Shown one piece after another: positions 48,101 to 53,681 of a stretch of DNA of 53,681 nt. The stretch is taken from positions 1-53,681 of the forward strand of contig JAPLHB010000048.1 in assembly GCA_026389845.1 (NCBI GenBank), written 5' to 3'. Both the position numbers and the translations under genes were made by a program. Position 1 is the stretch's first letter. Each line of letters opens with the position of its first letter. This DNA is from Chloroflexota bacterium. Lineage in GTDB: Bacteria > Chloroflexota > Anaerolineae > CG2-30-64-16. The notes beneath the pieces were generated by a model. That model was not told the DNA's origin, did not search any database, and worked only from the letters and a program-made list of their open reading frames with translations.

Positions 48101-48574
48101 GCAACGCTGACAAGAACGCCTACCCCCACAGCCACTTCGGCGTCCAACTGTCCGTCAATCTCTGGCTGGAAAGGCGAGTATTGGAACAACGAGACCTTAA
48201 CAGGTGCGTCTGTCTTGTGCCGAAACGATACGGCAGTTGACTTCGAATGGCAATCCGAATCACCGGGGCCGGGCGTCAACCCCGATCATTTCTCCGGCCG
48301 CTGGACTCGTACAGTGATGTTTGGGACTACGGGCAGCTACCGCTTCACCGTCTTTCACGACGATGGCGCGCGTTTGTGGATAGACGGCCAACTCGTCCTG
48401 GATCAATGGCGTTACGGTCGCGAGCAACAGACTCTTGACTTTGATTTGACGGTCGGAAGCCATACGATCCGTTTCGAGGTGTACGAGATAGACGGCTGGG
48501 CGGCTGCCGGGCTCACGTGGCAGTTGCTCACTCGACCTGTACGCACCGTCCATATTCCCATCGTTACCCGCTAG
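42167..48574 (+). CDS. Giant secreted multidomain protein with PD40, C39-like peptidase, Ig/Fn3 and PA14-like domains
   Basis: A 2135-residue protein, chosen start ATG 42167 (GGAGG 7 nt upstream; the longer frame is unsupported). Order: signal helix (1-25), PD40/TolB-like blades (~30-390), a cysteine peptidase-like domain with Cys374 (NCGPTAV), His481 (GHVVVVKG) and Asp499 (YDPN), three near-identical 201-residue repeats (~550-1150), a pre-peptidase C-terminal domain (YEPDNTAAQA ... VDDFQND), a TPT linker, a CARDB domain, a PA14-like domain, a DOMON/CBM9-like domain (SPVIDGDLVEWGN), two more PA14-like domains (WKGEYWNNETLTGA type), and a C-terminal tail VHIPIVTR. A surface adhesin with a peptidase is the best guess. 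Residue identities agree with C39-like peptidases, but the peptidase domain precedes most binding domains. Confidence 0.9.
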   Translation: MNNRTTLLITLASLLTLVGLILGSEQSQIQAISDHETPQYVYIHNGNIWITDQAGQSHRQLTSSGHSSNPVLSPDGNLVAFLSVSDHYLGGAPVPQDVCIVTVDGRDLRCLTDRPALRGGLAWNPDGTRVAYVEEGHLVVVNTDDNQESVIAINVATDGPSFAMPTWSPDGKALACILADTQGPAVWLVDPDVGPTRPLMNLEQDAIGVPIRFSPDGSSIAVVNSYDEGRLWLVPTNGSNPTRASTSATKVYSFAWSPTGQEIAYSTTDGSIQVLDLLTGYTTNKALTIPSPELEWADWNGTSILLTFPSVDGTSLSLLSLLDGGRTSLTPSSESPYAPVATEIASPYRDISASFEWYRYQGESDSGSCSSDNCGPTAVAMAIQFAHNNQWVSISDIRSYISGSDCRWTSVSDLNSALSHWNVSHTTITGMDAVRGAVNDRGHIVIVPVWMSYVPAGTDYLSPNSDPASHYNRYYSYTSGHVVVVKGISDDGNWVIVYDPNVWNGNGVYWYSNSTAKGKNRYYSYASFASAFANNGNQAIEILEVPGGSDTTPPTASWASPTNGQTITARTVRLQANASDDSSGVNRVSFSAKWSGSWHAVQTVSSSPYAYDWDLCSAGVPDGDIELGLEAWDNAGNHYVYSEHYSNYHITKSYNCNPSPPPAPHDPNPANGATLSYRTSLDVSVQGDGDRFRIHVWGNNYDRWRDWDPSRSLHLDGLTSQVYYWQAEAQNSAGDGPWSDQWSFTILSQADTTPPTAGWASPTNGQTITARTVRLQANASDDSSGVNRVSFSAKWSGGWHGVQTVYSAPYTYDWDWCVAGVPDGDIELGLEAWDNAGNHYVYSEHYTNYHITKSYNCNPSPPPAPHDPNPTNGATLSYRTSLDMSVQGDGDRFRIHVWGSNYDRWRDWDPSRSLHLDGLTSQVYYWQAEAQNSAGDGPWSDQWSFTILPQADTTPPTASWVSPSNGQTITARTVRLQANASDDSSGVNRVSFSAKWSGGWHGVQTVYSAPYTYDWDWCVAGVPDGDIELGLEAWDNAGNHYVYSEHYGNYHITKSYNCNPSPPPAPHDPNPANGATLSYRTSLDVSVQGDGDRFRIHVWGNNYDRWRDWDPSRSLHLDGLTSQVYYWQAEAQNSAGDGPWSDQWSFSISPNGDLYEPDNTAAQANWIYSGSPQTHSIVPATDIDWVKFSLTGQSGVVIETSGTSGDTRMWLYDSNLNEIEYDDDDGGGAFSLIDRVCGTDPLLAGMYYVKVDDFQNDNEIPSYNLALGVSVCTGPTATPTSTPTRTPTRTPTKTTTPTTRPLPDLRPYTPIGYPYPVVPSSIQGTNEVNTLYAGYPTYFDWYFVNNGNAIAVGSFSVELWVDSSRYVRYPYSDYAAGRISGFDDWSDGVSVPGWHTVRLVTDPDNTIAESDETNNVWEQQFYWEPVTGWWGEYFNNETLSGAPVLVRNDSAINFDWGYDSPGSGVNADGFSVRWTRTISFDQGTYTFFVTHDDGARLWVDDILVLDQWNTCCRTDTAQVSLTAGMHSIRMEMFDHSGVGIARLTWQGAVTSTPTRTPTPTATSLVTSTPTATPPPPRTSIPALRFSVSPVIDGDLVEWGNVPATLLDDASAATHEGPQPHPVPDDLSVLLFAGWDAGRLYIAGYVRDDVLRGNEGGNYWEDDDLELGIQIGGHVRQFALIVDGRHFEMIDGWDTRVPSVDYAVRQIAGGWTLEAAIPVAEMDVAALQLGQSFPFTFGYWDDDDGGGGDSHLILWGASTNSAPEGWRTVDLLSADGSSTPTPTPSRTPTATSSRTPTGTPTRTPTASPTRTATATSPVITAWRGEYWNNETLSGSPVLVRDDPDINFDWGMDSPGPGVNADYFSVRWTRTLYFSQATYRFFATHDDGTRLWVDGSLVLDQWDTCCRTDTADVFLNSGQHAIQMVMYDHYGAAVARLSWQGMPTATPTATGTATATRTRTPTAILTGTPTPTATRTRTPTATLTRTPTPTATSASNCPSISGWKGEYWNNETLTGASVLCRNDTAVDFEWQSESPGPGVNPDHFSGRWTRTVMFGTTGSYRFTVFHDDGARLWIDGQLVLDQWRYGREQQTLDFDLTVGSHTIRFEVYEIDGWAAAGLTWQLLTRPVRTVHIPIVTR
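43814..45609. repeat. Three tandem 603 bp coding repeats
   Basis: GACACGACTCC starts each unit at 43814, 44417 and 45020, exactly 603 bp (201 codons) apart. The nucleotide sequence of units 2 and 3 is very close to identical, unit 1 a little less. Each encodes an Ig-like domain (DTTPPTA...ITKSYNCNP) and a Fn3-like domain (APHDPNPANGATLSYRTSLD...WSF). Confidence 0.95.
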
Positions 48575-48603
48575 AATCGCGTGTATCAGTGTGCTCTCTC
48601 GAC

Positions 48604-48635
48604 CTCGCCCGGCTCACCTCCCGCAGCCGGGCGAG
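48604..48635 (+). terminator. Stem-loop terminator of the giant protein gene
   Basis: CTCGCCCGGCT (48604-48614) pairs perfectly with AGCCGGGCGAG (48625-48635), loop 10 nt, followed by CCGTTTCT, a weak T run. It lies 30 nt after the stop. Confidence 0.7.
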
Positions 48636-48775
48636 CCGTTTCTGAACGATCCGTCTTGCAGGAACGGGCGGTCAGATCGTATGCTGAGGATGTAACCCGC
48701 GGGCGCTTTTTGCGTAATGACCATTGTGGTTGTCAGCCACTTGTCGGAGGGAATTCGGGGAAATCGGCGCAGGTG

Positions 48776-48784
48776 TGGTAGAAT
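48776..48784 (+). promoter_or_regulatory. Extended -10 promoter for the DUF2207 gene
   Basis: TGGTAGAAT, an extended -10 (TGn plus TAGAAT), 41 bp before ATG 48826. No good -35 was found. The region 48636-48775 between terminator and promoter shows no gene. Confidence 0.45.
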
Positions 48785-48825
48785 AACAGCGTTGCTAATT
48801 TCGGACAGATATCAAGGAGCAGCCC

Positions 48826-50769
48826 ATGAACCGAAAGTTGCTCTCCCTTGCCCTGCTGGTGCTTGTCTTCGCCCTGTCGTTTGGCGGCGTAGCCCAGGCG
48901 CAGGATAAGACCCTCTATTGGCAGCGCTACGACGTGGACATCAGTGTCCTCACGTCGGGCGATCTGCGCATTACCGAAACGCAGGAACTGGTGTTCACCA
49001 GCGGCACGTTCCGCTACGGCCAGCGCGAGATTGACCTGTTCCGCCTGAGCGACATCAAAGACGTGACCGTGGGTGAGCTGGGCGGGCCGCAGTACAAGCT
49101 GGCCGGCACCGATGTCCAGTACACCTATCGCACCTTCCAGGAAGGCGGCAAGCTGAAGATCCGCTACAACTTCCCGCCCAGCAACGATACCCGCCGCACG
49201 ATCATCATCGGCTACACGGTGTCGGGCGCGCTGCGTTATTACCCCGATAAGGGCGTGGATCAGCTCGACTGGAAGGCCATCCCGTCGGGCAACCCCTTCC
49301 CCACCCGCACCTCGGTCATCACCCTGCACGCGCCCGAGGGCGCGACCTTCACCAACTACGGTCTCTACGGCGATCCGGGCGTGGCAACGTTCCAGCCGGG
49401 CCAGCGCGACGCGGTCATCAAGGTGAAGAACCAGGTCAACGCGGGCCAGGAGATCGAGGTGGTGGCCGAGTGGCCGTCGGGCATCGTGGCGGGCGCGCCG
49501 GCCGCGTGGCAGCAGCAGCTCGACCAGGAAGCCAGCCAAAAGGCAGCCGACCAGGCCTTCCGGGATCAATGGGGACCGGTCTACAACCTGGGGTTCGGCG
49601 CGCTGGGCGGTCTGCTTCTCATCGGCGGCCCGGTGCTGCTCTACCTGTGGTGGTATCGCAAGGGCCGCGATGCCCCGGTGGGCCTCATCGCTGACTACCT
49701 GCCGGAGCCGCCCTCGGATCTGCCTGCGGGCATGGCCGGCACGCTGATTGACGAAAGCGCTGACATGCAGGACATCCTGGCAAGCATCCTCGACCTGGCT
49801 CGCCGCGGTGTGCTCGAAATCCAAGAGGTGCAGACGCCCGGCTTCCTGGGCATCGGCCACGAGACCGATTTCATCTATCGCAAGAAGGCGGTGCCTGCGG
49901 GACTGCGTGAATACGAGCAGACGTTGCTGAACAAGCTCTTCGATCACGAAAACGAGGTCTCGCTTTCCACGCTGAAGAATAAGTTCTACACGACCATCCC
50001 GACGCTGCGCAAGCAGTTGTATCAGGCGGTGGTCGGCGAGGGCTATTTCAAGGAAAGCCCGGAGGCGACGCGCAGCCGCTATAGCTGCCTGGGCATCGCG
50101 GGGCTGGTGTTCACGTTCGTCGCCGGCTTTGTGCTGGTCGGCGCGCTGGCGCAGTTGTCAGAGGCGATCTTCTGCGTGCCGGTGGGCCTGGGCGTGACCG
50201 CCCTCGGGTTGATCATTCTCGCCCGCTACATGCCGCGGCGCACCGAGAAAGGCGCGGACGCAGTGGCGCGATGGCGCGCGTTCAAGCGTTACCTGCAAAA
50301 CCTAGAAAAGTACACCAAGGTCGAGGATGCCGCGGGCATCTTCGACAAGTACCTGCCCTACGCGGTCGCGTTCGGCCTGGAGCAGAGCTGGATCCGCCGG
50401 TTCGAGAAGGTGGACGCGCCCGCGCCGACGTGGTGGATCCCCTTCGGCTACCCACGGCCTTACTATGGCGGCGGCGGCCGGTCGGTGGGCGGAGAGATCG
50501 GCCGCACGCCCGGCCACGCCGCACCGATGCCGAGCGAAGTCGGCCGGTCGGCGCCCTCGTTGGAAGGCATGTCCAAGGGCATGGGCTCCTCGCTGGCGGG
50601 CATGAGCGCCGGGTTGGGGACGATGCTCTCGTCCGCAGGCCGCACGTTGACGAGCACCCCGGCCCCCAGTGGAGGCAGCGGGGGTGGGGGCTTCGGCGGC
50701 GGGGGCTTCTCCGGCGGGGGTGGCTTCTCCGGTGGCGGCAGCGGCGGCGGGGGAAGTAGTTTTGGATAA
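48826..50769 (+). CDS. DUF2207 family membrane protein
   Basis: A 647-residue protein. A signal peptide (LLSLALLVLVFALSFGGVAQA) is followed by the N-terminal DUF2207 beta domain (YWQRYDVDISVLTSGDLRIT ... WPSGIVAG, to about residue 220). A helix (LLLIGGPVLLYLWWYRKG) is followed by a cytoplasmic region with a winged-helix-like segment, then two helices (GLVFTFVAGFVLVG, GLGVTALGLIILA). The C-terminus is a Gly/Ser-rich low-complexity tail (GGGGFGGGGFSGGGG type), as in YciQ-like proteins. The family function is unknown. AAGGAG precedes the ATG. Confidence 0.9.
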   Translation: MNRKLLSLALLVLVFALSFGGVAQAQDKTLYWQRYDVDISVLTSGDLRITETQELVFTSGTFRYGQREIDLFRLSDIKDVTVGELGGPQYKLAGTDVQYTYRTFQEGGKLKIRYNFPPSNDTRRTIIIGYTVSGALRYYPDKGVDQLDWKAIPSGNPFPTRTSVITLHAPEGATFTNYGLYGDPGVATFQPGQRDAVIKVKNQVNAGQEIEVVAEWPSGIVAGAPAAWQQQLDQEASQKAADQAFRDQWGPVYNLGFGALGGLLLIGGPVLLYLWWYRKGRDAPVGLIADYLPEPPSDLPAGMAGTLIDESADMQDILASILDLARRGVLEIQEVQTPGFLGIGHETDFIYRKKAVPAGLREYEQTLLNKLFDHENEVSLSTLKNKFYTTIPTLRKQLYQAVVGEGYFKESPEATRSRYSCLGIAGLVFTFVAGFVLVGALAQLSEAIFCVPVGLGVTALGLIILARYMPRRTEKGADAVARWRAFKRYLQNLEKYTKVEDAAGIFDKYLPYAVAFGLEQSWIRRFEKVDAPAPTWWIPFGYPRPYYGGGGRSVGGEIGRTPGHAAPMPSEVGRSAPSLEGMSKGMGSSLAGMSAGLGTMLSSAGRTLTSTPAPSGGSGGGGFGGGGFSGGGGFSGGGSGGGGSSFG

Positions 50770-50786
50770 GTCAAGGGGTATCGCGC

Positions 50787-51122
50787 ATGTCTACGCAAGC
50801 TGAAACGATGACCATCGGCGTTTCTTCGCGAGTGCGGCCGATCCTCGATGGCATAACCGGTGAGACGACAGACCAGAAGATCGCGCATCTCTTGCGAGGC
50901 GCCATCCAACGCAACCTGGAGATGTGCGAACACGAACGGTTGGAGTTGGAAGTCAAGTACGGTCTGGAATATGAGGACTTTCGCCATAAGTTAGAGGCAG
51001 GAGGTCTGGGCGACGAGTTCGGTTACGCTATCGAGATGGACGCGCTGCGGTGGGACGACCTGATCGTCGAGAAAAAGCACTGGCTGCGGCAACTGAACCA
51101 ACTCAAGGCGTCGCCGCGATGA
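50787..51122 (+). CDS. Putative antitoxin of a TumE-like pair
   Basis: A 111-residue protein. The central part LELEVKYGLEYEDFRHKLEA followed by acidic DEFGYAIEMDALRWDDLIVE is of the type found in antitoxins of small gene pairs ('KYGMSFEEF..'). Its TGA overlaps the ATG of the next gene by 4 nt. This assignment rests on pattern memory only. Confidence 0.55.
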   Translation: MSTQAETMTIGVSSRVRPILDGITGETTDQKIAHLLRGAIQRNLEMCEHERLELEVKYGLEYEDFRHKLEAGGLGDEFGYAIEMDALRWDDLIVEKKHWLRQLNQLKASPR

Positions 51123-51460
51123 CGTTAGCGCAGTTTCGCCAGGCGCTTCTGGCCTCTCTTAACCGCCGTTTGCCCCAGGCCAGGGTAACGGTCACTGAAA
51201 GCCGTGGCGTTTCCTTGACCTGCAGGGCCGAAGTGAGCGCCGATATCTTCATCTCGGTCTATTTCAACGCGTTGACCGACAAAACCAGCTACGCGCTGAT
51301 CCAAGGGGATCGACGCCTGGCCGGATGCGACAACTATCGTTTCTGGCATCGCCATCCGTCTGGCGTAACCGACCAACACATCCCGTGTCCGCCGCTCACG
51401 CCCGATGAGGCAAGTGCCGAATTGGCGGCAGCAGTCAAGCCACTGATGAATTCTGCATAA
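51119..51460 (+). CDS. Putative toxin partner (TumE/DUF6516-like)
   Basis: A 113-residue protein. FISVYFNALTDKTSYALIQGDRRLAGCDNY then RFWHRHPSGVTDQHIPCPPL has a spaced Asp-Asn and three His residues like the nuclease-like core of TumE-type proteins. ATG 51119 lies in the stop of the upstream gene (ATGA). The longer frame in the upstream gene was rejected. The overall similarity is weak, so the call is tentative. Confidence 0.5.
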   Translation: MTLAQFRQALLASLNRRLPQARVTVTESRGVSLTCRAEVSADIFISVYFNALTDKTSYALIQGDRRLAGCDNYRFWHRHPSGVTDQHIPCPPLTPDEASAELAAAVKPLMNSA

Positions 51461-51479
51461 CATAACGAGGAGGATAGCT

Positions 51480-51995
51480 ATGCCCGGACAAGGACGCACA
51501 CTCGGCTATATTCTTCTGGCGATCGCCGTGATCGTTTTTCTGGTTGCTGTCGGCTGGCTGCTGACGGAGCCGACCTCGGCGGGTGGCAGAGTGCTGGGGT
51601 TGCTCATCGTGCTTCTGGTCTTCGTCCTGCCGTTGGGCGCCGGCGGCCTCTACCTGCTCACGAAAGGGCGGCAGGAGGGCGCGGAGTACGCCGAAATCGC
51701 CAAGCAAAAGAAGATCCTGAACATGGTGCTGGCCCAGGGCAAGGTCACGCTCTCTGAAGTAGCCCTTGAACTCAACGCCCCGCGCGAAAAGGTGGAAGAC
51801 TACGTGCGCGATCTGGTGGGCAAGAACCTCTTCAGCGGCGCGATCAACTGGCAGGACGGCGTGCTCTGGTCCAAGCAGGCCTCGCAGATGAAGGCCGATC
51901 GCAAGTGTCCGAACTGCGGCGGGCAGGTCGAACTGGCCGGCAAGGGCGTGATCAAATGCCCGTATTGCGGGTCGGAAGTATTTTTGGCGAGCTAG
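51480..51995 (+). CDS. Membrane protein with winged-helix-like segment and zinc ribbon
   Basis: A 171-residue protein. Two helices (GYILLAIAVIVFLVAVGWLL and LLIVLLVFVLPLGAGGLYLL) are followed by a PCI/winged-helix-like region (KKILNMVLAQGKVTLSEVAL ... VEDYVRDLVGKNLFSGAINW). A C-terminal zinc ribbon has CPNCGGQVELAGKGVIKCPYCG. GAGGAGG precedes ATG 51480. Zinc-ribbon membrane proteins occur with SPFH and PspA genes in several bacteria, as here. Confidence 0.85.
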   Translation: MPGQGRTLGYILLAIAVIVFLVAVGWLLTEPTSAGGRVLGLLIVLLVFVLPLGAGGLYLLTKGRQEGAEYAEIAKQKKILNMVLAQGKVTLSEVALELNAPREKVEDYVRDLVGKNLFSGAINWQDGVLWSKQASQMKADRKCPNCGGQVELAGKGVIKCPYCGSEVFLAS

Positions 51996-52004
51996 GGCGC
52001 AGAA

Positions 52005-52049
52005 GTCAGGGAGCAGTCTGACTCCTGATGCCTGATTCCTGATCCCTGT
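52005..52049. repeat. Word-repeat tract (CAGGGAGCAG / CCTGATKCCTG)
   Basis: GTCAGGGAGCAG is followed by GACTCCTGATGCCTGATTCC-type 8 nt words. The same words in the opposite orientation (TCAGGGATCAGG) are translated in cydA at 16771-16815. Confidence 0.85.
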
Positions 52050-52061
52050 AAGGAGTGCCGC

Positions 52062-52493
52062 ATGGCAACCTCCACCTATGTCCGCGAAGAACCGGGGATC
52101 CCGTTCATCATCCGGGTGCTCTGGTTCTTCCTCATCGGCTGGCACGTGACGCTGTATTGGATCGTGGCGGCCTGGATTCTGAATCTGACTATCATCGGGA
52201 TGCCGTTGGGGCTGTGGATGCTCAACCGTGTGCCCCTTGTGTTGACATTGCGCCCGCCTCGCGGCTATACTGTAGCTCAGATACGCGACGGCCACGTCGT
52301 CGAGTGGCGCTACCAGGGCAAAGAGCAGCCCTTCTTCCTGATCCGGCTGGTCTACTTCGTGCTGATCGGCTTCTGGTTCAACCTGATTTGGTCGTTACTG
52401 GCGTGGCTGTTGTGCGTCAGTATCATCGGTTTGCCGATCGGCGTCTGGATGTTCAACCGACTGCCGAATGTGACGACGTTGATGAGGCAATAA
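52062..52493 (+). CDS. YccF-type inner membrane protein
   Basis: A 143-residue protein with two copies of the YccF motif, GWHVTLYWIVAAWILNLTII GMPLG and FWFNLIWSLLAWLLCVSIIG, each followed by LWMLNRVPLVLTL or VWMFNRLPNVTTL. Four helices are predicted. The family has no known activity. It sits between the zinc-ribbon protein and an unknown gene; AAGGAG lies before ATG 52062. Confidence 0.88.
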   Translation: MATSTYVREEPGIPFIIRVLWFFLIGWHVTLYWIVAAWILNLTIIGMPLGLWMLNRVPLVLTLRPPRGYTVAQIRDGHVVEWRYQGKEQPFFLIRLVYFVLIGFWFNLIWSLLAWLLCVSIIGLPIGVWMFNRLPNVTTLMRQ

Positions 52494-52570
52494 CTCAAAA
52501 CTTGAAGCTGGAACAGGGGGCCTTCCTCCCCAGCAGCCAGCTTCCAGCATTCAGTCCCAAGGAGGAACAC

Positions 52571-52990
52571 GTGGACACAGTCACCAAGGCCAAGGCGGCC
52601 ATGGGCGGTCTGGAGAAAGCCATCTCCGGCCTGCCGGGCATCAAAGGTTATCGCGAGAAGGAGATGCGCCGCGACGCGGACAAGCAGGTGCGCGATCAAC
52701 TGGCGCGCGAGCTGGCGGAACGCCGGGCCAAGATCACCGCTCTGCAGAGCGAACTATTGGAATCGGGCGGCCTGCTCTGGTTGGACGATGTCGAACGGGC
52801 GGTCGGCCGGCTGCAACTGCTGATTGACCGCATCAAGACCGCTGCGCGCGGCTACGCAGGCTTCTTCGACCTCCAGCGGGTGAAGGAAGCCGAGTTAGAC
52901 CGGCTGGCCAACTTCGACCAGGCGCTCTTCGACGATCTGCCCAAGCTGGACGAAGGCATCGCCGCCCTCGCGCAGGCCGTCGCGGAATGA
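52571..52990 (+). CDS. Unknown coiled-coil-like protein, C-terminus probably frameshifted
   Basis: A 139-residue protein from GTG 52571 (AAGGAGG 6-7 nt upstream). The sequence (ISGLPGIKGYREKEMRRDAD ... AKITALQSELLESG) is helical and charged, and the end reads LAQAVAE then stop. The next frame directly after the stop continues GLKEAIKAVADLLAAMNETF ... RIEAIRGA to a stop at 53082-53084, in similar style. This suggests a 1-nt frameshift near 52988, so the intact protein would be about 170 residues. No family was recognised; it resembles gene products found between PspA-like and SPFH genes. Confidence 0.7.
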   Translation: MDTVTKAKAAMGGLEKAISGLPGIKGYREKEMRRDADKQVRDQLARELAERRAKITALQSELLESGGLLWLDDVERAVGRLQLLIDRIKTAARGYAGFFDLQRVKEAELDRLANFDQALFDDLPKLDEGIAALAQAVAE

Positions 52991-53085
52991 TGGCCTGAAG
53001 GAAGCTATCAAGGCGGTCGCCGACCTGCTGGCCGCAATGAACGAGACCTTTGGCCGGCGCATCGAGGCGATTCGGGGGGCGTGAA

Positions 53086-53210
53086 ACGTGTTACGTGTTA
53101 CGTGGTGCGTGTTACCTGTTACGTGTTACGTGTTACGTGTTGCGTGAAGCGCAGTGAGATACTCGCCGTCTAACACGCACCACGCACCACGCACCACGCA
53201 CCACGCACAG
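53086..53210. repeat. Two word-repeat arrays (ACGTGTT then GCACCAC)
   Basis: ACGTGTT/ACGTGTG words in a 7 bp register (53086-53148) and then GCACCAC x5 (53172-53208). The words are used in reverse complement at 16047-16130 and 31845-31870. Positions 53211-53287 hold only the ribosome-binding site of the next gene. Confidence 0.93.
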
Positions 53211-53287
53211 CGTCTCACATACCCGCACGACCTCCCGCTACAAAACCTTTCCCATATCAACCAAGCACTACCCAATGGAGGAACACT

Positions 53288-53681
53288 CATGCCACGGATA
53301 ATTGATGTTGTACAAGCGCCCAACCAGGGCTTGAATCAGATGGTGTATCGCATCCCAGAGAGCGGCGCCGGCGACTTCCGCATCGGCTCGCAGGTGGTCG
53401 TGCGCGAGAACCAGACCGCGGTCTTCTATCGCGACGGTAAGGCGCTGGACACCTTCGACCCCGGCCGCCACACCATCAGCACCGCCAACGTCCCGCTGCT
53501 GATTGACCTGCTCAAGCTGGCGACCGGCGGGCAGACGCCATTCACCGCGGAAGTCTACTTCGTCAACATGCGGGACTTCATTGACATGAAGTGGGGCACG
53601 CCCGAAGCGATCTCGCTGCGCGACAAGGACCTGGGGTTGGCCCGGCTGCGCGCCAACGGTCGCTACTCCATGGCGATCAGC
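53288..53681 (+). CDS. SPFH/Band 7 domain protein (partial, runs off the window)
   Basis: The frame opens at ATG 53288 (GGAGG 7 nt before) and runs to the window edge, 131 residues so far. MPRIIDVVQAPNQGLNQMVY ... GSQVVVRENQTAVFYRDGKA LDTF then HTISTANVPLLIDLLKLA is characteristic of the YdjI-like SPFH family, which forms membrane scaffolds and works with PspA in Bacillus. No transmembrane segment is visible yet. It closes the group of DUF2207, zinc-ribbon and YccF genes. Confidence 0.88.

Overview
The window is GC-rich chromosomal DNA that most resembles a member of the Chloroflexota (Anaerolineae/Caldilineae-like). This is an inference from several features: TPT-rich linkers in secreted proteins, C-terminal tails such as FYLPLMLKRR and VHIPIVTR, a SecG/sortase/LPG-synthase-like cluster, a fused CydDC exporter, and many dispersed 7-8 nt word repeats. 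No rRNA, tRNA, CRISPR array, phage gene or transposase was recognised.

Layout. 1-1713 (minus): two PspA/IM30 paralogues, one frameshifted, and a small membrane protein cut by the window edge. 2025-6449 (minus): an ATPase with a winged-helix DNA-binding tail and a four-GAF histidine kinase. 6502-9456: secA. 9630-14116 (minus): an envelope polysaccharide operon, wzz, broken cpsD-like kinase, rfbA, rfbB, prs, with the last three translationally coupled. 14364-15446: thioesterase and a BrnT/BrnA pair. 15541-18880: Rrf2 regulator with a palindromic operator, then cydA and cydB. 19325-24001: an alkaline-phosphatase-superfamily enzyme, a GT39-like glycosyltransferase with TPRs, and a lamin-tail protein. 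24103-29538: TfoX-like, lipoprotein, HicB-like and a double PD40 propeller protein. 29852-33595: a CydD-CydC fusion interrupted by one amber codon. 33778-37718: secG, solute-binding protein, sortase and an LPG-synthase-TM protein. 37792-41741: five small cassettes of toxin-antitoxin type, each with its own TTGACA-N17-TAnnAT promoter and each followed by a copy of a dispersed repeat of up to about 235 bp. 42167-48574: a 2135-residue secreted multidomain protein. 48826-53681: DUF2207 protein, a small toxin-antitoxin-like pair, a zinc-ribbon membrane protein, a YccF protein, an unknown coiled protein (frameshifted) and an SPFH protein cut by the window edge.

How it works together. Cytochrome bd (cydAB), its assembly exporter (cydDC) and the Fe-S-type Rrf2 regulator form one respiratory theme split over 18 kb. 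SecA, SecG, sortase and the large secreted proteins form an export and surface theme. PspA at the left edge and SPFH, zinc-ribbon and DUF2207 proteins at the right edge form an envelope-stress theme.

The most unusual property is repeat load. Four families are present: 7-8 nt words in tandem; a ~67-70 bp inverted repeat; a 33 bp perfect palindrome; and GC-rich composite palindromes. They fill the gaps between genes, and the word, 70 bp and GC-rich families also lie inside otherwise conserved reading frames (cydA, cydDC, the LPG-synthase-TM gene, cpsD) without closing the frame. The second candidate system is the promoter-gene-repeat cassette array at 37.8-42 kb. Several genes carry single lesions (pspA copy, cpsD, cydDC amber, 52.99 kb frameshift), which may be real decay or assembly error.
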